From Cohnella sp. WQ 127256 (GTDB lineage Bacteria; Bacillota; Bacilli; Paenibacillales; Paenibacillaceae): a stretch of DNA of 64,000 nucleotides. Under the pieces are notes generated by a model. It was given only the letters and a program-made list of their open reading frames with translations, had not been told where the DNA came from and did not search any database. Positions 32,084-41,029 of this stretch are shown piece by piece; the stretch's first letter is position 1; every line of letters begins with the position of its first letter. The stretch is from the NCBI RefSeq assembly GCF_024519285.1, contig NZ_JAMZCY010000007.1, positions 186,001 through 250,000 of the forward strand, read 5' to 3'. A program made the translations under genes and the position numbers.

Positions 32084-34747
32084 TTGAACGATCAGAAGCG
32101 CTGGAAATTGCATGTCATCTCACATACGCACTGGGACCGGGAGTGGTACCAAACATTCCAAGGGTTTCGCAAAAGGCTTGTTTATATGATGGACGAGCTG
32201 ATCGAGGTGATGGAGAATAACGCGGACTATAAATACTTTCACCTGGACGGTCAAACGATTATCATCGAAGATTATTTGCAAATTCGTCCGGACAACGAAG
32301 AAAGGCTGCGGAAGCTGATCCGAGAAGGAAGAATCTTGATCGGGCCTTGGTACGTGATGCCGGACGAATTCCTCGTTTCCGGCGAATCGTTGGTTAGGAA
32401 CTTCCAACGTGGATTTGCGATGTCGGCCGATTATGGCGTAGAGCCGATGAAAAATGGATATGTCACCGATATCTTCGGCCACAACAGCCAGTTTCCGCAA
32501 ATTTTACAACAATTCGGCATTTCTTCGGCTACTCTCTATCGGGGGATCGGAGACTATGAGAAGGATTTATTCGAATGGGAAGGCGCAGATGGCAGCCGGG
32601 TATACGCGATCAAGCTAGACCGGGAACGGAGCTATAGCAATTTTTATTTCGCTATCCGCCGTCCTTTCGAAGGGAGCGATTACGATTCGGATGAACTGGT
32701 AAGCCGAATGCAGCAACTGCTGGAATTTAGTAGGCCACTGGCCGTATCCGATCAACTGCTAATGATGGATGGGGTCGACCATTGCGAGATAGAACCCCGG
32801 TTACCGGAACTGATCTCTTTGTTTCGGGAAAGGTTCGATAATGTGGAAGTCGAACACAGTCGATTGGAGGATTACCTTGCGGCGCAGCTACATGCTAACC
32901 CGAAATTGGATACGATTAAGGGCGAGCTTTACAATGTCGCCAATCGTGGGGTTAATAATCAGGTATTAAAAAATGTACTTTCTTCCATGGTTCATCTGAA
33001 ACAAATGAATCAGGCATGCGAGACGCTATTAACTCGATGGACCGAGCCGTTCGGGGTGGCTGCAAGCTTCATCAAGCCACATCATTCAGATGGATTTATG
33101 ACAGAGGCATGGAAATACTTGCTTCAGAATCATCCTCACGATTCCATATGCGGCTGCTCGATCACCCGCGTACATCAGGACAACGAATACCGATTCCAAC
33201 AGGTCGACGATATCGGCAACGAATTGCTGGAGCAGTATTTGCAAAATCTCGTGTCCGCGATGGATACCCGACAAACGGGAACAAGCCGTGCGATCGTCCT
33301 TTTTAATGCATCCCAGAACGCTTATGACGCGGGAGTGCAGGTGAATATCGAATTGCCAGAAGGCTCCCAAGGCATGTTCAAAATCATGGACGATCAAGGG
33401 CACGTAGTCCCTTACCAATTGATCCGCGTCCAAAGGAACGTGACCCGCAAAGTCGCGCAAATTCGGATGTTAATCGATTTCGTCAAAATAGATATTTATA
33501 CGGTAATCTTCAAAGCCCGGATTCCGGCGATCGGATATTCCTTATACGGTTTTGAGGAATACAGGAACGTTCCGCCTGGCCAAGGCGATTATACTTTCCT
33601 TGAGTACCATGCCCCGATTCGCTACTTGGGCAGTATGCAAATAGACCACAAGACATGGGACAACGGGAAAATCCAGGTATCCATTCAGGAGAACGGAACG
33701 TTACGCGTTGTAAATCTGCAGACAGGAAAAGAGTATCGGGATTTGCTGATTTTCGAAGATAACGCGGATGTGGGGGACGGATGGAACTATCGCAAACCCG
33801 TTCGCGACTCCAGACTTCTTAGCCTAGGCGGTAAAGCCTCGGTATCCGTCGAATACGAGGGTCCGCTTGCCGTTCAATGGAAAATCATCCATGTGATAAA
33901 TGTCCCTGTCCGGATGAAAGAAAACGGTTTGGAAAGAGCCGACGTTACGGTACCGATAGAAATCACGACTTACGTCGGAATGAACAAGGATAGTACGATG
34001 CTAGATTTCAAGACCGTAATAGACAATCGTGCCGCTGAACATCGCGTAAGGGTTCTATTTCCGACTGACTTGTCAACCGATCGTTTCTATACTTCAACTC
34101 CATTCTATTTGCAAGATAGAGATGTCGGGAAGATAGATTGGAGCGAGTACGTGGAGGCCGAGACAGGCGTTTCTCCGAATCAAGGGCTAGTTTGGTTGAA
34201 AGAAGGAGATAACGGTCTTGCCCTGTACAACAAAGGTCTCTATGAAGTGGAAGTAACGGAAGATCGGAGCCGAACGATTGCCTTGACGTTATTCCGATCA
34301 TTCCGTAATGAAGTCGGAAGGGACGAGGGGGAGATGAGCTACATGTTCCGCGAAATGTCTTTTGAATATGCTTTGGACTTCCGAGACGGCCTTACGAACG
34401 TCGGAGATATCGTGGCTGAAGGCGACGGCTGGAGGGCGGGAATAAAGGCGGTTTGTACGGATTCTCATGAAGGGGCATTATCCCGACAACAGAGCTTTCT
34501 CTCGATCAATGTTCCTGGTGCGATTCTAAGCGCCTATAAATCGGGGAAGGAGGGTATGAAAATCATCAGGCTTTACAATTGCACGGATCAGCACATTGAG
34601 GGCAATGTTCAATTCTACGAATCGCCAAAACATGTATTCTGCCTCAATCTGAACGAAGAGGTTGAAGGTCTTTTACAACATTCGGGTAAAAACGTTCATG
34701 TATCCCTTATTCCAGCACAGATTTTAACGATCGGGTATGTGTGTTAG
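32084..34747 (+). CDS. Glycoside hydrolase family 38 alpha-mannosidase (MngB-like)
   Basis: An 887-residue cytoplasmic GH38 enzyme, expected to cleave alpha-mannosides by retention with zinc. The catalytic part has His16 and Asp18 (SHTHWDREWYQTF), the nucleophile Asp129 in YVTDIFGHNSQFPQIL, DGVDHCEIEPRLPEL, and NHPHDSICGCSITRVHQDN with the last zinc ligands. A helical bundle and a large beta-sandwich C-terminal part follow. It resembles the MngB/YbgG and Bacillus/Paenibacillus group. TTG 32084 is the start, after GGGGGAATGAAGG. It lies 77 bases after the DUF5054 gene in the same operon. With the GH35 enzyme it suggests a glycan containing alpha-mannose and beta-galactose. Confidence 0.92.
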   Translation: MNDQKRWKLHVISHTHWDREWYQTFQGFRKRLVYMMDELIEVMENNADYKYFHLDGQTIIIEDYLQIRPDNEERLRKLIREGRILIGPWYVMPDEFLVSGESLVRNFQRGFAMSADYGVEPMKNGYVTDIFGHNSQFPQILQQFGISSATLYRGIGDYEKDLFEWEGADGSRVYAIKLDRERSYSNFYFAIRRPFEGSDYDSDELVSRMQQLLEFSRPLAVSDQLLMMDGVDHCEIEPRLPELISLFRERFDNVEVEHSRLEDYLAAQLHANPKLDTIKGELYNVANRGVNNQVLKNVLSSMVHLKQMNQACETLLTRWTEPFGVAASFIKPHHSDGFMTEAWKYLLQNHPHDSICGCSITRVHQDNEYRFQQVDDIGNELLEQYLQNLVSAMDTRQTGTSRAIVLFNASQNAYDAGVQVNIELPEGSQGMFKIMDDQGHVVPYQLIRVQRNVTRKVAQIRMLIDFVKIDIYTVIFKARIPAIGYSLYGFEEYRNVPPGQGDYTFLEYHAPIRYLGSMQIDHKTWDNGKIQVSIQENGTLRVVNLQTGKEYRDLLIFEDNADVGDGWNYRKPVRDSRLLSLGGKASVSVEYEGPLAVQWKIIHVINVPVRMKENGLERADVTVPIEITTYVGMNKDSTMLDFKTVIDNRAAEHRVRVLFPTDLSTDRFYTSTPFYLQDRDVGKIDWSEYVEAETGVSPNQGLVWLKEGDNGLALYNKGLYEVEVTEDRSRTIALTLFRSFRNEVGRDEGEMSYMFREMSFEYALDFRDGLTNVGDIVAEGDGWRAGIKAVCTDSHEGALSRQQSFLSINVPGAILSAYKSGKEGMKIIRLYNCTDQHIEGNVQFYESPKHVFCLNLNEEVEGLLQHSGKNVHVSLIPAQILTIGYVC

Positions 34748-34803
34748 GGCTTAAGTTTTAATGTCAATCGTTATCGATTTATCCATCCCCAGGAGGTTTC
34801 AAA

Positions 34804-37704
34804 ATGAAAATCAAATGGAACTTGTTTCTGTCATTGATTCTGGCCGTAACGCTGACAGCCCCTATTGTCGCTCCATCATCTATCGCTCATGCTTCTATCG
34901 GAGCTAATGTTTACGATACGACTAATCTTGGTTATAACCAGTCAATTATCGCCAGGAGCTTGCAAGGAATTGTTAACAAAACGTCGACCTCGGCTAATCG
35001 ACTCTTTATAGACACGAATCTTTGGAATTACCAGCAAACTGCTACCAAGTGGATGGATTATTATACGAATACGAAAGGGTATTCGTTTAATCGCTTGAAC
35101 TCATTGGATGATGTTCTGAAAAAGTATCAGTCGAACATTCCGGGGTTGGCGATTTACGATTTCCGCACAGATGCCGCGCGATGGATTGCGGAAACTTATT
35201 CTGGCATTCATAACGCGCTACCCGTCAGCGCGGATATGGTCGACACCGCACTTCAGGATAACTTCACGACGTTCGGCGGGTGGAGCGTCGGAGGCGATCC
35301 GGGGGGATCCGCATCAAGCAATGGCGACCTGCTCAACATTTCCAGCGCAGCTTCAGGCAAATATGCTCTGATCTATCGAACGGTTACCGTTGACGTCGAC
35401 AGCTACCCGTATTTGCAGCTCAAGGTCAACGGGCTTACCGGTTCGGGGGCTAACTGGTTCATAGCCGTGAACCAGAACGGTGTGACGACGAGGATCCCTG
35501 CATCGAGCACTGAAGTTGGGGTAAGCACGATTGATTTGCGACAAAAGACAGGCTTCAGCGGGAACGTTACGTTTCAATTGCAAATCGGGGTGCAGGGCGG
35601 TGCGGGCAAATCCGTATCTCTTGATTGGATGCATATCGGTAAATACGGTTTTGCCGATAATTTTTATACCCTTAACGGATGGACCGTAGGCAGTCCGAAT
35701 GGCGGACATTCTCTAACAACCAATGGCGAGAACGCAACCTTGTCGACGGGTCCGAGTTCCGGATATGCCCTTATGCGCCGTTCATTAACGTTCAATGCTG
35801 ACGAATATTCATATATTGATGTTAAAGCGACAGCCGCAACTGGCAATTGGCATGTCGTACTAAGGGACGTTGCCCAGAATATCGATTACCCGTTGTATCC
35901 GAGTTCACTAACCGGCGAGTTCCTGTTCCAGATCGGTGCGAATACGCAAGGACGGCGAGGGGGTCAGACGTTCGAGCTTCAGATCGTCGCCAACGGAGGT
36001 GTGAATAGCTCCGTTACTCTTGACTGGGTTCGTGTCGGGCGCCATCCATTCGAGGAAGGAAACTTCATCAACTCATTCGCGGTAAGCAAGGATTTGCGGA
36101 CGCACAACTGGACGAACGATACGACGGCATACAATTGGGCAATCGCCAACCTGTTGCCTTTGACCGATAAGAAATCCGCTTATCATGTCGGGGACGAGGA
36201 ATACGCTTCGAATACGGGGCAATACCAAGCAAGTTCGCTTGATATTGCCGTACAATCGGGGGCATTTAGCTTCAGGCTACCTCCAACGATGTCTGAAGTC
36301 GATAAGATGACATTGTTTAATAACATACTCAATCATTTGTCCGCTCCCGCCGCCATTTACGGGGGCTGGCAAGGAGCCTTCGAGAACGATCCTAGCGGCG
36401 CACCGTCCGGTGAAGAGAAATTTATTACGGCGATTGCACAGAATGGGCATTACGCCGTTCTGTCTCCGGGTAGCAACGGTAGCTTCCATTCGACTGTTCC
36501 CGCAGGACCGGTATCATTTAATCAATCCCGCACGATTGGTACGTCGCCGATCGATTCGGATAAATATTATGTCGCGTTTATGACGGCTGAAGGCGACACG
36601 TTCGCGTCGGCAACGGATTTCGTCACCGGGCAGTGGATGGATCCGGGGCGCGGCACGGTACCCATCAACTGGCAATGGAATCCGATGTTTCAAACCCGAT
36701 TCCCGGCAATGGCGGAGTATTATCGCAATTCAGCTACTGCCAACGATTATTTCTATTCAGCTATTCCGGTAGGTTATACTTTCTTGACCGAAATGTCAGG
36801 CGCGAACCTGACGAAATTCACCAACTTCTCCAAAACAGCGCTGGATCAAGCTAATATCGCCGTTGCTGATAAGTGGGATACCCATTGGAATCTCGGTGTT
36901 GCGGAGAGCTTTACGACCGGAACGAATCTGTCGGCGATATTCGAGGGCACGATGCCAGGCGCAGTAGACTCCGTGGACGGGAACTCCTTCGCACAGGTAC
37001 GGACGCTGGGGAATGGTGCGCCATTCGTTACTCCCGTATTCCATTTGCAATATCCGACTAAGAATGCCGATGGTTCGCCATTAACCGTTCAAGGCTTGAC
37101 GGATATGATCCGAACGGAAGCGAATAAGCATAAGAAGCCGTTTTTTCTCAAAGTGTTCCTGAACACTTACAAGTTCGGCAACTCGACCTTTGACGAGCAT
37201 TTACCGACGGCGATTAAGCAAGTGGCCGATAACCTAGGCACGACTGATTACAAAGTTGTGAAGCTGGATGAATTCGTAGGTGCGTTCAAGAGCGGCATCA
37301 ACTTCCAAGATGATTTTGTTTATAAGAGCAGACTTTGGGGTGTCGGTCCATCTGGCGCGTCACTCACTGTGGCGAACGGTAAAGCGACGCTGAGCAGTGG
37401 CGCGAACACGTTCGGGCTCATGTACCAGCCGGTCAAGGTGGACGTGGCGAAACATAAGTATATTTCCATAAGCGTTCCGCGAATCGACTCTGGTGCCAAT
37501 TGGACGGTCAACATCTTTGACGGAACGACAACTTGGCGACTTCCGAACGGCGGCAGTACATCGACAGGGACCTTTAATTTTGACATTCAAGCCGCGACGG
37601 GGTGGACGACCGGGGTAAAATCGTTCGACATTCAAGTGGCCGTCAACGGCTCAGGCAAGTCGGTCGACGTAGATTGGCTGAGAATCGGTTCCATTCAAAA
37701 TTAA
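34804..37704 (+). CDS. Secreted GxGYxYP-family putative glycoside hydrolase with three repeated beta domains
   Basis: A 966-residue secreted protein. The signal peptide runs to about residue 32 (LILAVTLTAPIVAPSSIAHA). The first part (to about 150) has the family pattern SIIARSLQGIVNKTS and RLFIDTNLW. Two tandem repeats of about 128 residues (152-279 and 285-412), each starting D-N-F and ending LDW-hydrophobic-x-x-G, are inserted before the second family part (about 415-830; WQWNPMFQTRFPAMAEYY and NDYFYSAIPVGYTF). A third copy (836-962) closes the protein. The repeats look like beta-sandwich carbohydrate-binding modules. The name motif is degenerate (PVGYTFL). GGAGG precedes ATG 34804. It may be the extracellular enzyme or binding protein of the locus. 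Confidence 0.82.
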   Translation: MKIKWNLFLSLILAVTLTAPIVAPSSIAHASIGANVYDTTNLGYNQSIIARSLQGIVNKTSTSANRLFIDTNLWNYQQTATKWMDYYTNTKGYSFNRLNSLDDVLKKYQSNIPGLAIYDFRTDAARWIAETYSGIHNALPVSADMVDTALQDNFTTFGGWSVGGDPGGSASSNGDLLNISSAASGKYALIYRTVTVDVDSYPYLQLKVNGLTGSGANWFIAVNQNGVTTRIPASSTEVGVSTIDLRQKTGFSGNVTFQLQIGVQGGAGKSVSLDWMHIGKYGFADNFYTLNGWTVGSPNGGHSLTTNGENATLSTGPSSGYALMRRSLTFNADEYSYIDVKATAATGNWHVVLRDVAQNIDYPLYPSSLTGEFLFQIGANTQGRRGGQTFELQIVANGGVNSSVTLDWVRVGRHPFEEGNFINSFAVSKDLRTHNWTNDTTAYNWAIANLLPLTDKKSAYHVGDEEYASNTGQYQASSLDIAVQSGAFSFRLPPTMSEVDKMTLFNNILNHLSAPAAIYGGWQGAFENDPSGAPSGEEKFITAIAQNGHYAVLSPGSNGSFHSTVPAGPVSFNQSRTIGTSPIDSDKYYVAFMTAEGDTFASATDFVTGQWMDPGRGTVPINWQWNPMFQTRFPAMAEYYRNSATANDYFYSAIPVGYTFLTEMSGANLTKFTNFSKTALDQANIAVADKWDTHWNLGVAESFTTGTNLSAIFEGTMPGAVDSVDGNSFAQVRTLGNGAPFVTPVFHLQYPTKNADGSPLTVQGLTDMIRTEANKHKKPFFLKVFLNTYKFGNSTFDEHLPTAIKQVADNLGTTDYKVVKLDEFVGAFKSGINFQDDFVYKSRLWGVGPSGASLTVANGKATLSSGANTFGLMYQPVKVDVAKHKYISISVPRIDSGANWTVNIFDGTTTWRLPNGGSTSTGTFNFDIQAATGWTTGVKSFDIQVAVNGSGKSVDVDWLRIGSIQN

Positions 37705-37714
37705 CTCAATAGTC

Positions 37715-37752
37715 AAAAGACTCGTGCCGGTTAACAGGCACGAGTCTTTTTT
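37715..37752. terminator. Strong terminator after the GxGYxYP gene, possibly bidirectional
   Basis: AAAAGACTCGTGCC (37715-37728) pairs perfectly with GGCACGAGTCTTTT (37737-37750), then more T. On the other strand it also has an A/T-flanked stem, 45 bases past the stop of the convergent chitinase gene. Confidence 0.88.
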
Positions 37753-37796
37753 CGAAAGGGAGCAGGTTGATTGAGTCTACGGGACTCATGATTTTC

Positions 37797-39356
37797 TCAT
37801 TGTAATGAGTATGATAGCTTAGTTAGAAGCGTACGATTGAAATCTTGGCTTAGCTCCCATAACATTGCCCCACCTAGACCCTTGGACTTGATGTATGCTG
37901 CTTTGTAGGCAATCGATTCTGGGTCTTCGTAAGAGATGAAAGTCCCAGTTGATTTCTTATACAACCAGGCAGCTTTGGCACTGTCGTTCCAGTAGCGGAC
38001 GAAACCATTTCCGTTGATCCAGCCTAGTTGTTCTAAATTGCCGTATTCGTGAACTCCGTCTACGATAACTCCCGGAGCGACGCCGGAGCAGGATTGATAT
38101 AATCCTTGATTGGTTGAGCCACAATTCGTCCAGCTTCGCCCTGACAGCGGAATCCCTAATACAAGCTTATTTGCGGGTACATTAGCATTCAGGAAAGTGT
38201 GAACGGAGGAATTAATGTTGGAACTAGCGCTGCTTGGATTTTTAGGATCGGCGTACAGCGGTGCAATAAAGTTGCCTTTCTTCTCCCAGTCTCCATGAAA
38301 GTCATAGGTCATCAGATTAATCCAATCGACGATTGAGGCTACCTTGTCCATCTGTGTGTTGTTCAAATAACTTGGAAAAGCACCAGCGGCAATGGTTAGT
38401 AAGTAGGATTTACCATCTACAAACTCTGCGGCATCCAATTGATTCCGGATAGACTGTAGGAGCAAAGTGAAGTTCGTCTTGTCTTCGGGCCGAGTTTTAT
38501 TTGAGGCCAGTCCACCGGATACGGGATACTCCCAATCAAGGTCAATACCGTCAAATCCGTTATCACGCATAAATTGCACAGCGCTATCGGCAAATTTCTT
38601 ACGGGAACTATTGGACAAGGCTACATCAGAGAATTGTCCAGACCACGTCCATCCCCCTACACTAATTAACGTCTTGAGCGAGGGGTTTGCTGTCTTAAGT
38701 GCCTTTAATTGCTTGAAGTTAATGCTGTCTGCCCATGAATCCCCATTAACAACTTTCCCATCCTTGATGTTGGCAAAAGCGTAGTTAATATGGGTGATGC
38801 TAGAGGCAGCAATCTGGGACACCTGAAAGTTCTGGTAGGTTCCCCATGAGGTATAGTAGGCAACAACACGATAGGAATCACTTGGTACAGTTGGAGTTTC
38901 TGGGTTGGGATTCGTATTGGCTTTACTGGTGATTGCAGTTGTATTCGTATTCGCGTCCCATTTCAAATCTAATTCTAGTAACGAAACAACAGAACGTAGT
39001 GGAAGAAACAGAGTAGAACCGTTCAAGCTAGGTGCGGCAGCTATAGTGACCTTTTTATTGTTCAAATAAGCCGTCTTGCTGTTGACTTCCATATTGATCA
39101 CAAGACCGGTCTTGGAAAGCTTGAATTTGGTTTTGTTAATCCAATCAACCTGTAACCCTACAGCTTTCAGAAATGGACGCGTTTCTACATACGTGACACC
39201 GTTCTTCACAATGGGCTGCAAGTTGAAAACAATTCTATTATTGTTGTATGTAACCTTGACGTCACTACTCGCACTTCCGGATGGCATGGGGAACGCAATA
39301 AAGCTAATAAGGAGGACTAGTATAATAATGCTGAGACGGGTTGTATAGCTTTTCAT
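37797..39356 (-). CDS. Secreted GH18 chitinase with copper-amine-oxidase-like stalk domain
   Basis: A 519-residue secreted protein. A signal peptide (about 1-30; LSIIILVLLISFIAFPMPSG) is followed by a copper amine oxidase N-terminal-like domain (about 33-140; VFNLQPIVKNGVTYVETRPF, FLPLRSVVSLL), which in Paenibacillaceae often anchors enzymes at the surface. A short Pro-Thr linker leads to a GH18 barrel (about 160-519) with VVAYYTSWG, the chitinase signature DGIDLDWEYP including the catalytic Glu, MTYDFHG and GGAMLWELSQD. It should cut chitin or related N-acetylglucosamine polymers outside the cell. The ribosome site GGGAGAG (39365-39371) is 8 bases before the ATG and is caught in a foldable leader. 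Confidence 0.93.
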   Translation of the reverse strand: MKSYTTRLSIIILVLLISFIAFPMPSGSASSDVKVTYNNNRIVFNLQPIVKNGVTYVETRPFLKAVGLQVDWINKTKFKLSKTGLVINMEVNSKTAYLNNKKVTIAAAPSLNGSTLFLPLRSVVSLLELDLKWDANTNTTAITSKANTNPNPETPTVPSDSYRVVAYYTSWGTYQNFQVSQIAASSITHINYAFANIKDGKVVNGDSWADSINFKQLKALKTANPSLKTLISVGGWTWSGQFSDVALSNSSRKKFADSAVQFMRDNGFDGIDLDWEYPVSGGLASNKTRPEDKTNFTLLLQSIRNQLDAAEFVDGKSYLLTIAAGAFPSYLNNTQMDKVASIVDWINLMTYDFHGDWEKKGNFIAPLYADPKNPSSASSNINSSVHTFLNANVPANKLVLGIPLSGRSWTNCGSTNQGLYQSCSGVAPGVIVDGVHEYGNLEQLGWINGNGFVRYWNDSAKAAWLYKKSTGTFISYEDPESIAYKAAYIKSKGLGGAMLWELSQDFNRTLLTKLSYSLQ

Positions 39357-39366
39357 TGATCAAACT

Positions 39367-39436
39367 CTCCCGGGAATAGACTTACCTTGAAGGAAGCTGT
39401 CTATTAGAATAAGGTATTATTCTTATTGTCCGGGAG
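39367..39436 (-). promoter_or_regulatory. Structured leader of the chitinase gene that can mask its ribosome binding site
   Basis: Three perfect 7-bp stems can close a three-way junction. The outer stem is CTCCCGG/CCGGGAG (39430-39436 with 39367-39373). Inner hairpins are 39406-39412 with 39417-39423 (4-base loop) and 39375-39381 with 39399-39405. The 3' strand of the outer stem contains the GGGAG ribosome site of the chitinase. The form resembles translational riboswitches or thermometers; I recognise no known class. Confidence 0.55.
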
Positions 39437-39481
39437 TGATAGATTCAAGTAAAGTTAAACAATTTGGGTTTAGAGGGGATA

Positions 39482-40831
39482 TTATGAAATGGTTTGAGGA
39501 ATGGTGATACGGAATTCGGTGATGCCACTTTTTTCATCCGAATGTAGGCTTAGATTGCCATGATAGTGCTTAACTCGCTCTTGAATAATAGCGAGTCCGA
39601 GACCTGAATGTCCCTCCCCTTTGGTTGTATAACCGGGAAGGAAGATGCGTTCTTTGTCTTTATCGTCAAGCGAACGCCCTTTATTGGATACTTGAAGGAC
39701 GATCGTGTTGTCATCCATTATTGTGATAGCGGCATGCGTTTTCCTTTCCTCTGGAGGAAGCGTCTTGGATTCATCGAAGGCATTGTCCACGAGGTTGCCC
39801 ATAATCTTAATGATGTCGATGATTTTAATGGTCGTCTCGTCGCCTTTCCAGCTGTCGGGTAATTCATAGGTAAAAGAAATGCCTCTACCGATCGCAATGG
39901 TCAGCTTTGCTTGCACGAATGCTGCTAATGCAGGTGAGGAATGATGAACGATCTCGCTTACATCTCGGGTTTCTTTAACCAAATCACCTACATAACATTT
40001 CAACTGTTCCGTCTTTCCCATTTGAACCATCGTATGAATAACCTGAACATGATTGAGAAAATCATGCCTCTGTCCCCGAATGGAAGTGAACATATCGTTA
40101 ATATCGTCGATGTACACTTCCTGCGTCATGCGGGCCGCCTGCTCTCGAGTACGTATGAGAAGACGGATGATGGAGACTAGGGCTAGGAGACTGACGAAGA
40201 TAAGTGCATATATTAGAATGGTATTAAGCAGATGGTTGTTTTTGTCGGGTGTAATTTGAATGAACTGAAGTACGCCCAACAATATGAACTGGAAAATAAT
40301 AAGCGAGGTTACTTTTGTCAATGCGCTTCTTTCTATGTCCATTATAATTGTAAATATTCTTTTAGTAGATCTTAAGTTGCGATTCCGAATGAACCAAGAG
40401 GAGATGTAAGTCACTATTAATTGTGGATATAGAATAGCGATAACTTGGTATAGATGATCTCGAATCATATCTCCTTGTGAAGGGATACCGACTAGATAGA
40501 TTGCAATAGTTGTTAGGATAATATCCATAAGTATTCCGAATAATATTGTGAAAAGTAGTAGAAGTATTTTTTGTTTTGTTCGTAAATCCTTGAAAAAAAT
40601 AAACATAAGAAGAGCTCCAGCAGCTACTGAGTTAATCATGTGCATAGGGGCTGGGAGGATTAGGATTAAAGCATCGGTATAAACGGAATGTAAGATAGCC
40701 ACAATAATTAATCTTTTTATTAATTTTCTAGGTTGTGGATCTAAGAAAGAGAAACAAAATAACCAATATACATAAAATTGAGGAACAGATACTAGAATAT
40801 CTAATTTTATGAAATTAATAAATTCGTGCAT
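39482..40831 (-). CDS. AgrC-like sensor histidine kinase (GHKL family)
   Basis: A 449-residue membrane kinase. The N-terminal half (about 1-220) has six or seven hydrophobic helices, as in AgrC-type receptors for cyclic peptides. The kinase half has the phospho-acceptor His256 in RGQRHDFLNHVQV, an N-box (KIMGNLVDNAFDES), LQVSNKGRSLDD and the G-box GEGHSGLGLAIIQERV. It should sense the peptide made by AgrB and AgrD, whose genes are on the opposite strand across a 200-base intergenic region. No AgrA-type regulator with a receiver is encoded nearby, so its phospho-partner is unknown. The chitinase gene lies 125 bases downstream on the same strand. Confidence 0.87.
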   Translation of the reverse strand: MHEFINFIKLDILVSVPQFYVYWLFCFSFLDPQPRKLIKRLIIVAILHSVYTDALILILPAPMHMINSVAAGALLMFIFFKDLRTKQKILLLLFTILFGILMDIILTTIAIYLVGIPSQGDMIRDHLYQVIAILYPQLIVTYISSWFIRNRNLRSTKRIFTIIMDIERSALTKVTSLIIFQFILLGVLQFIQITPDKNNHLLNTILIYALIFVSLLALVSIIRLLIRTREQAARMTQEVYIDDINDMFTSIRGQRHDFLNHVQVIHTMVQMGKTEQLKCYVGDLVKETRDVSEIVHHSSPALAAFVQAKLTIAIGRGISFTYELPDSWKGDETTIKIIDIIKIMGNLVDNAFDESKTLPPEERKTHAAITIMDDNTIVLQVSNKGRSLDDKDKERIFLPGYTTKGEGHSGLGLAIIQERVKHYHGNLSLHSDEKSGITEFRITIPQTIS

Positions 40832-40990
40832 GCTTCTTATAGCTCCTAGTAATTACAATTGGGTATACTTCTTTTATACCACTAAGGAGACGAATAGAGT
40901 ACTAAAACTATCAGAGTAGATGGTATTAAATAAAAATAAAATTATTATATTAGCAAAAATAATTAAATATGACTATTTATTTGATAGAAT

Positions 40991-41009
40991 ATAACTATAC
41001 AGTAGTTAT
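40991..41009. promoter_or_regulatory. Perfect 7-bp dyad ATAACTA-N5-TAGTTAT before the agr-type genes
   Basis: A 19-base symmetric site 21 bases before the start of the 219-residue membrane protein gene. The surrounding 200 bases are very AT-rich, and no certain promoter could be placed. This may be an operator for the LytTR protein or another regulator. Confidence 0.45.
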
Positions 41010-41029
41010 GACTTTTGTCGGAGGGACCT

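Noticed and set aside
40832-41029. Direct-repeat LytTR (AgrA-type) boxes in the agr intergenic region
   Set aside because: No two 9-base repeats matching the known AgrA pattern at the right spacing were found, only the symmetric dyad.
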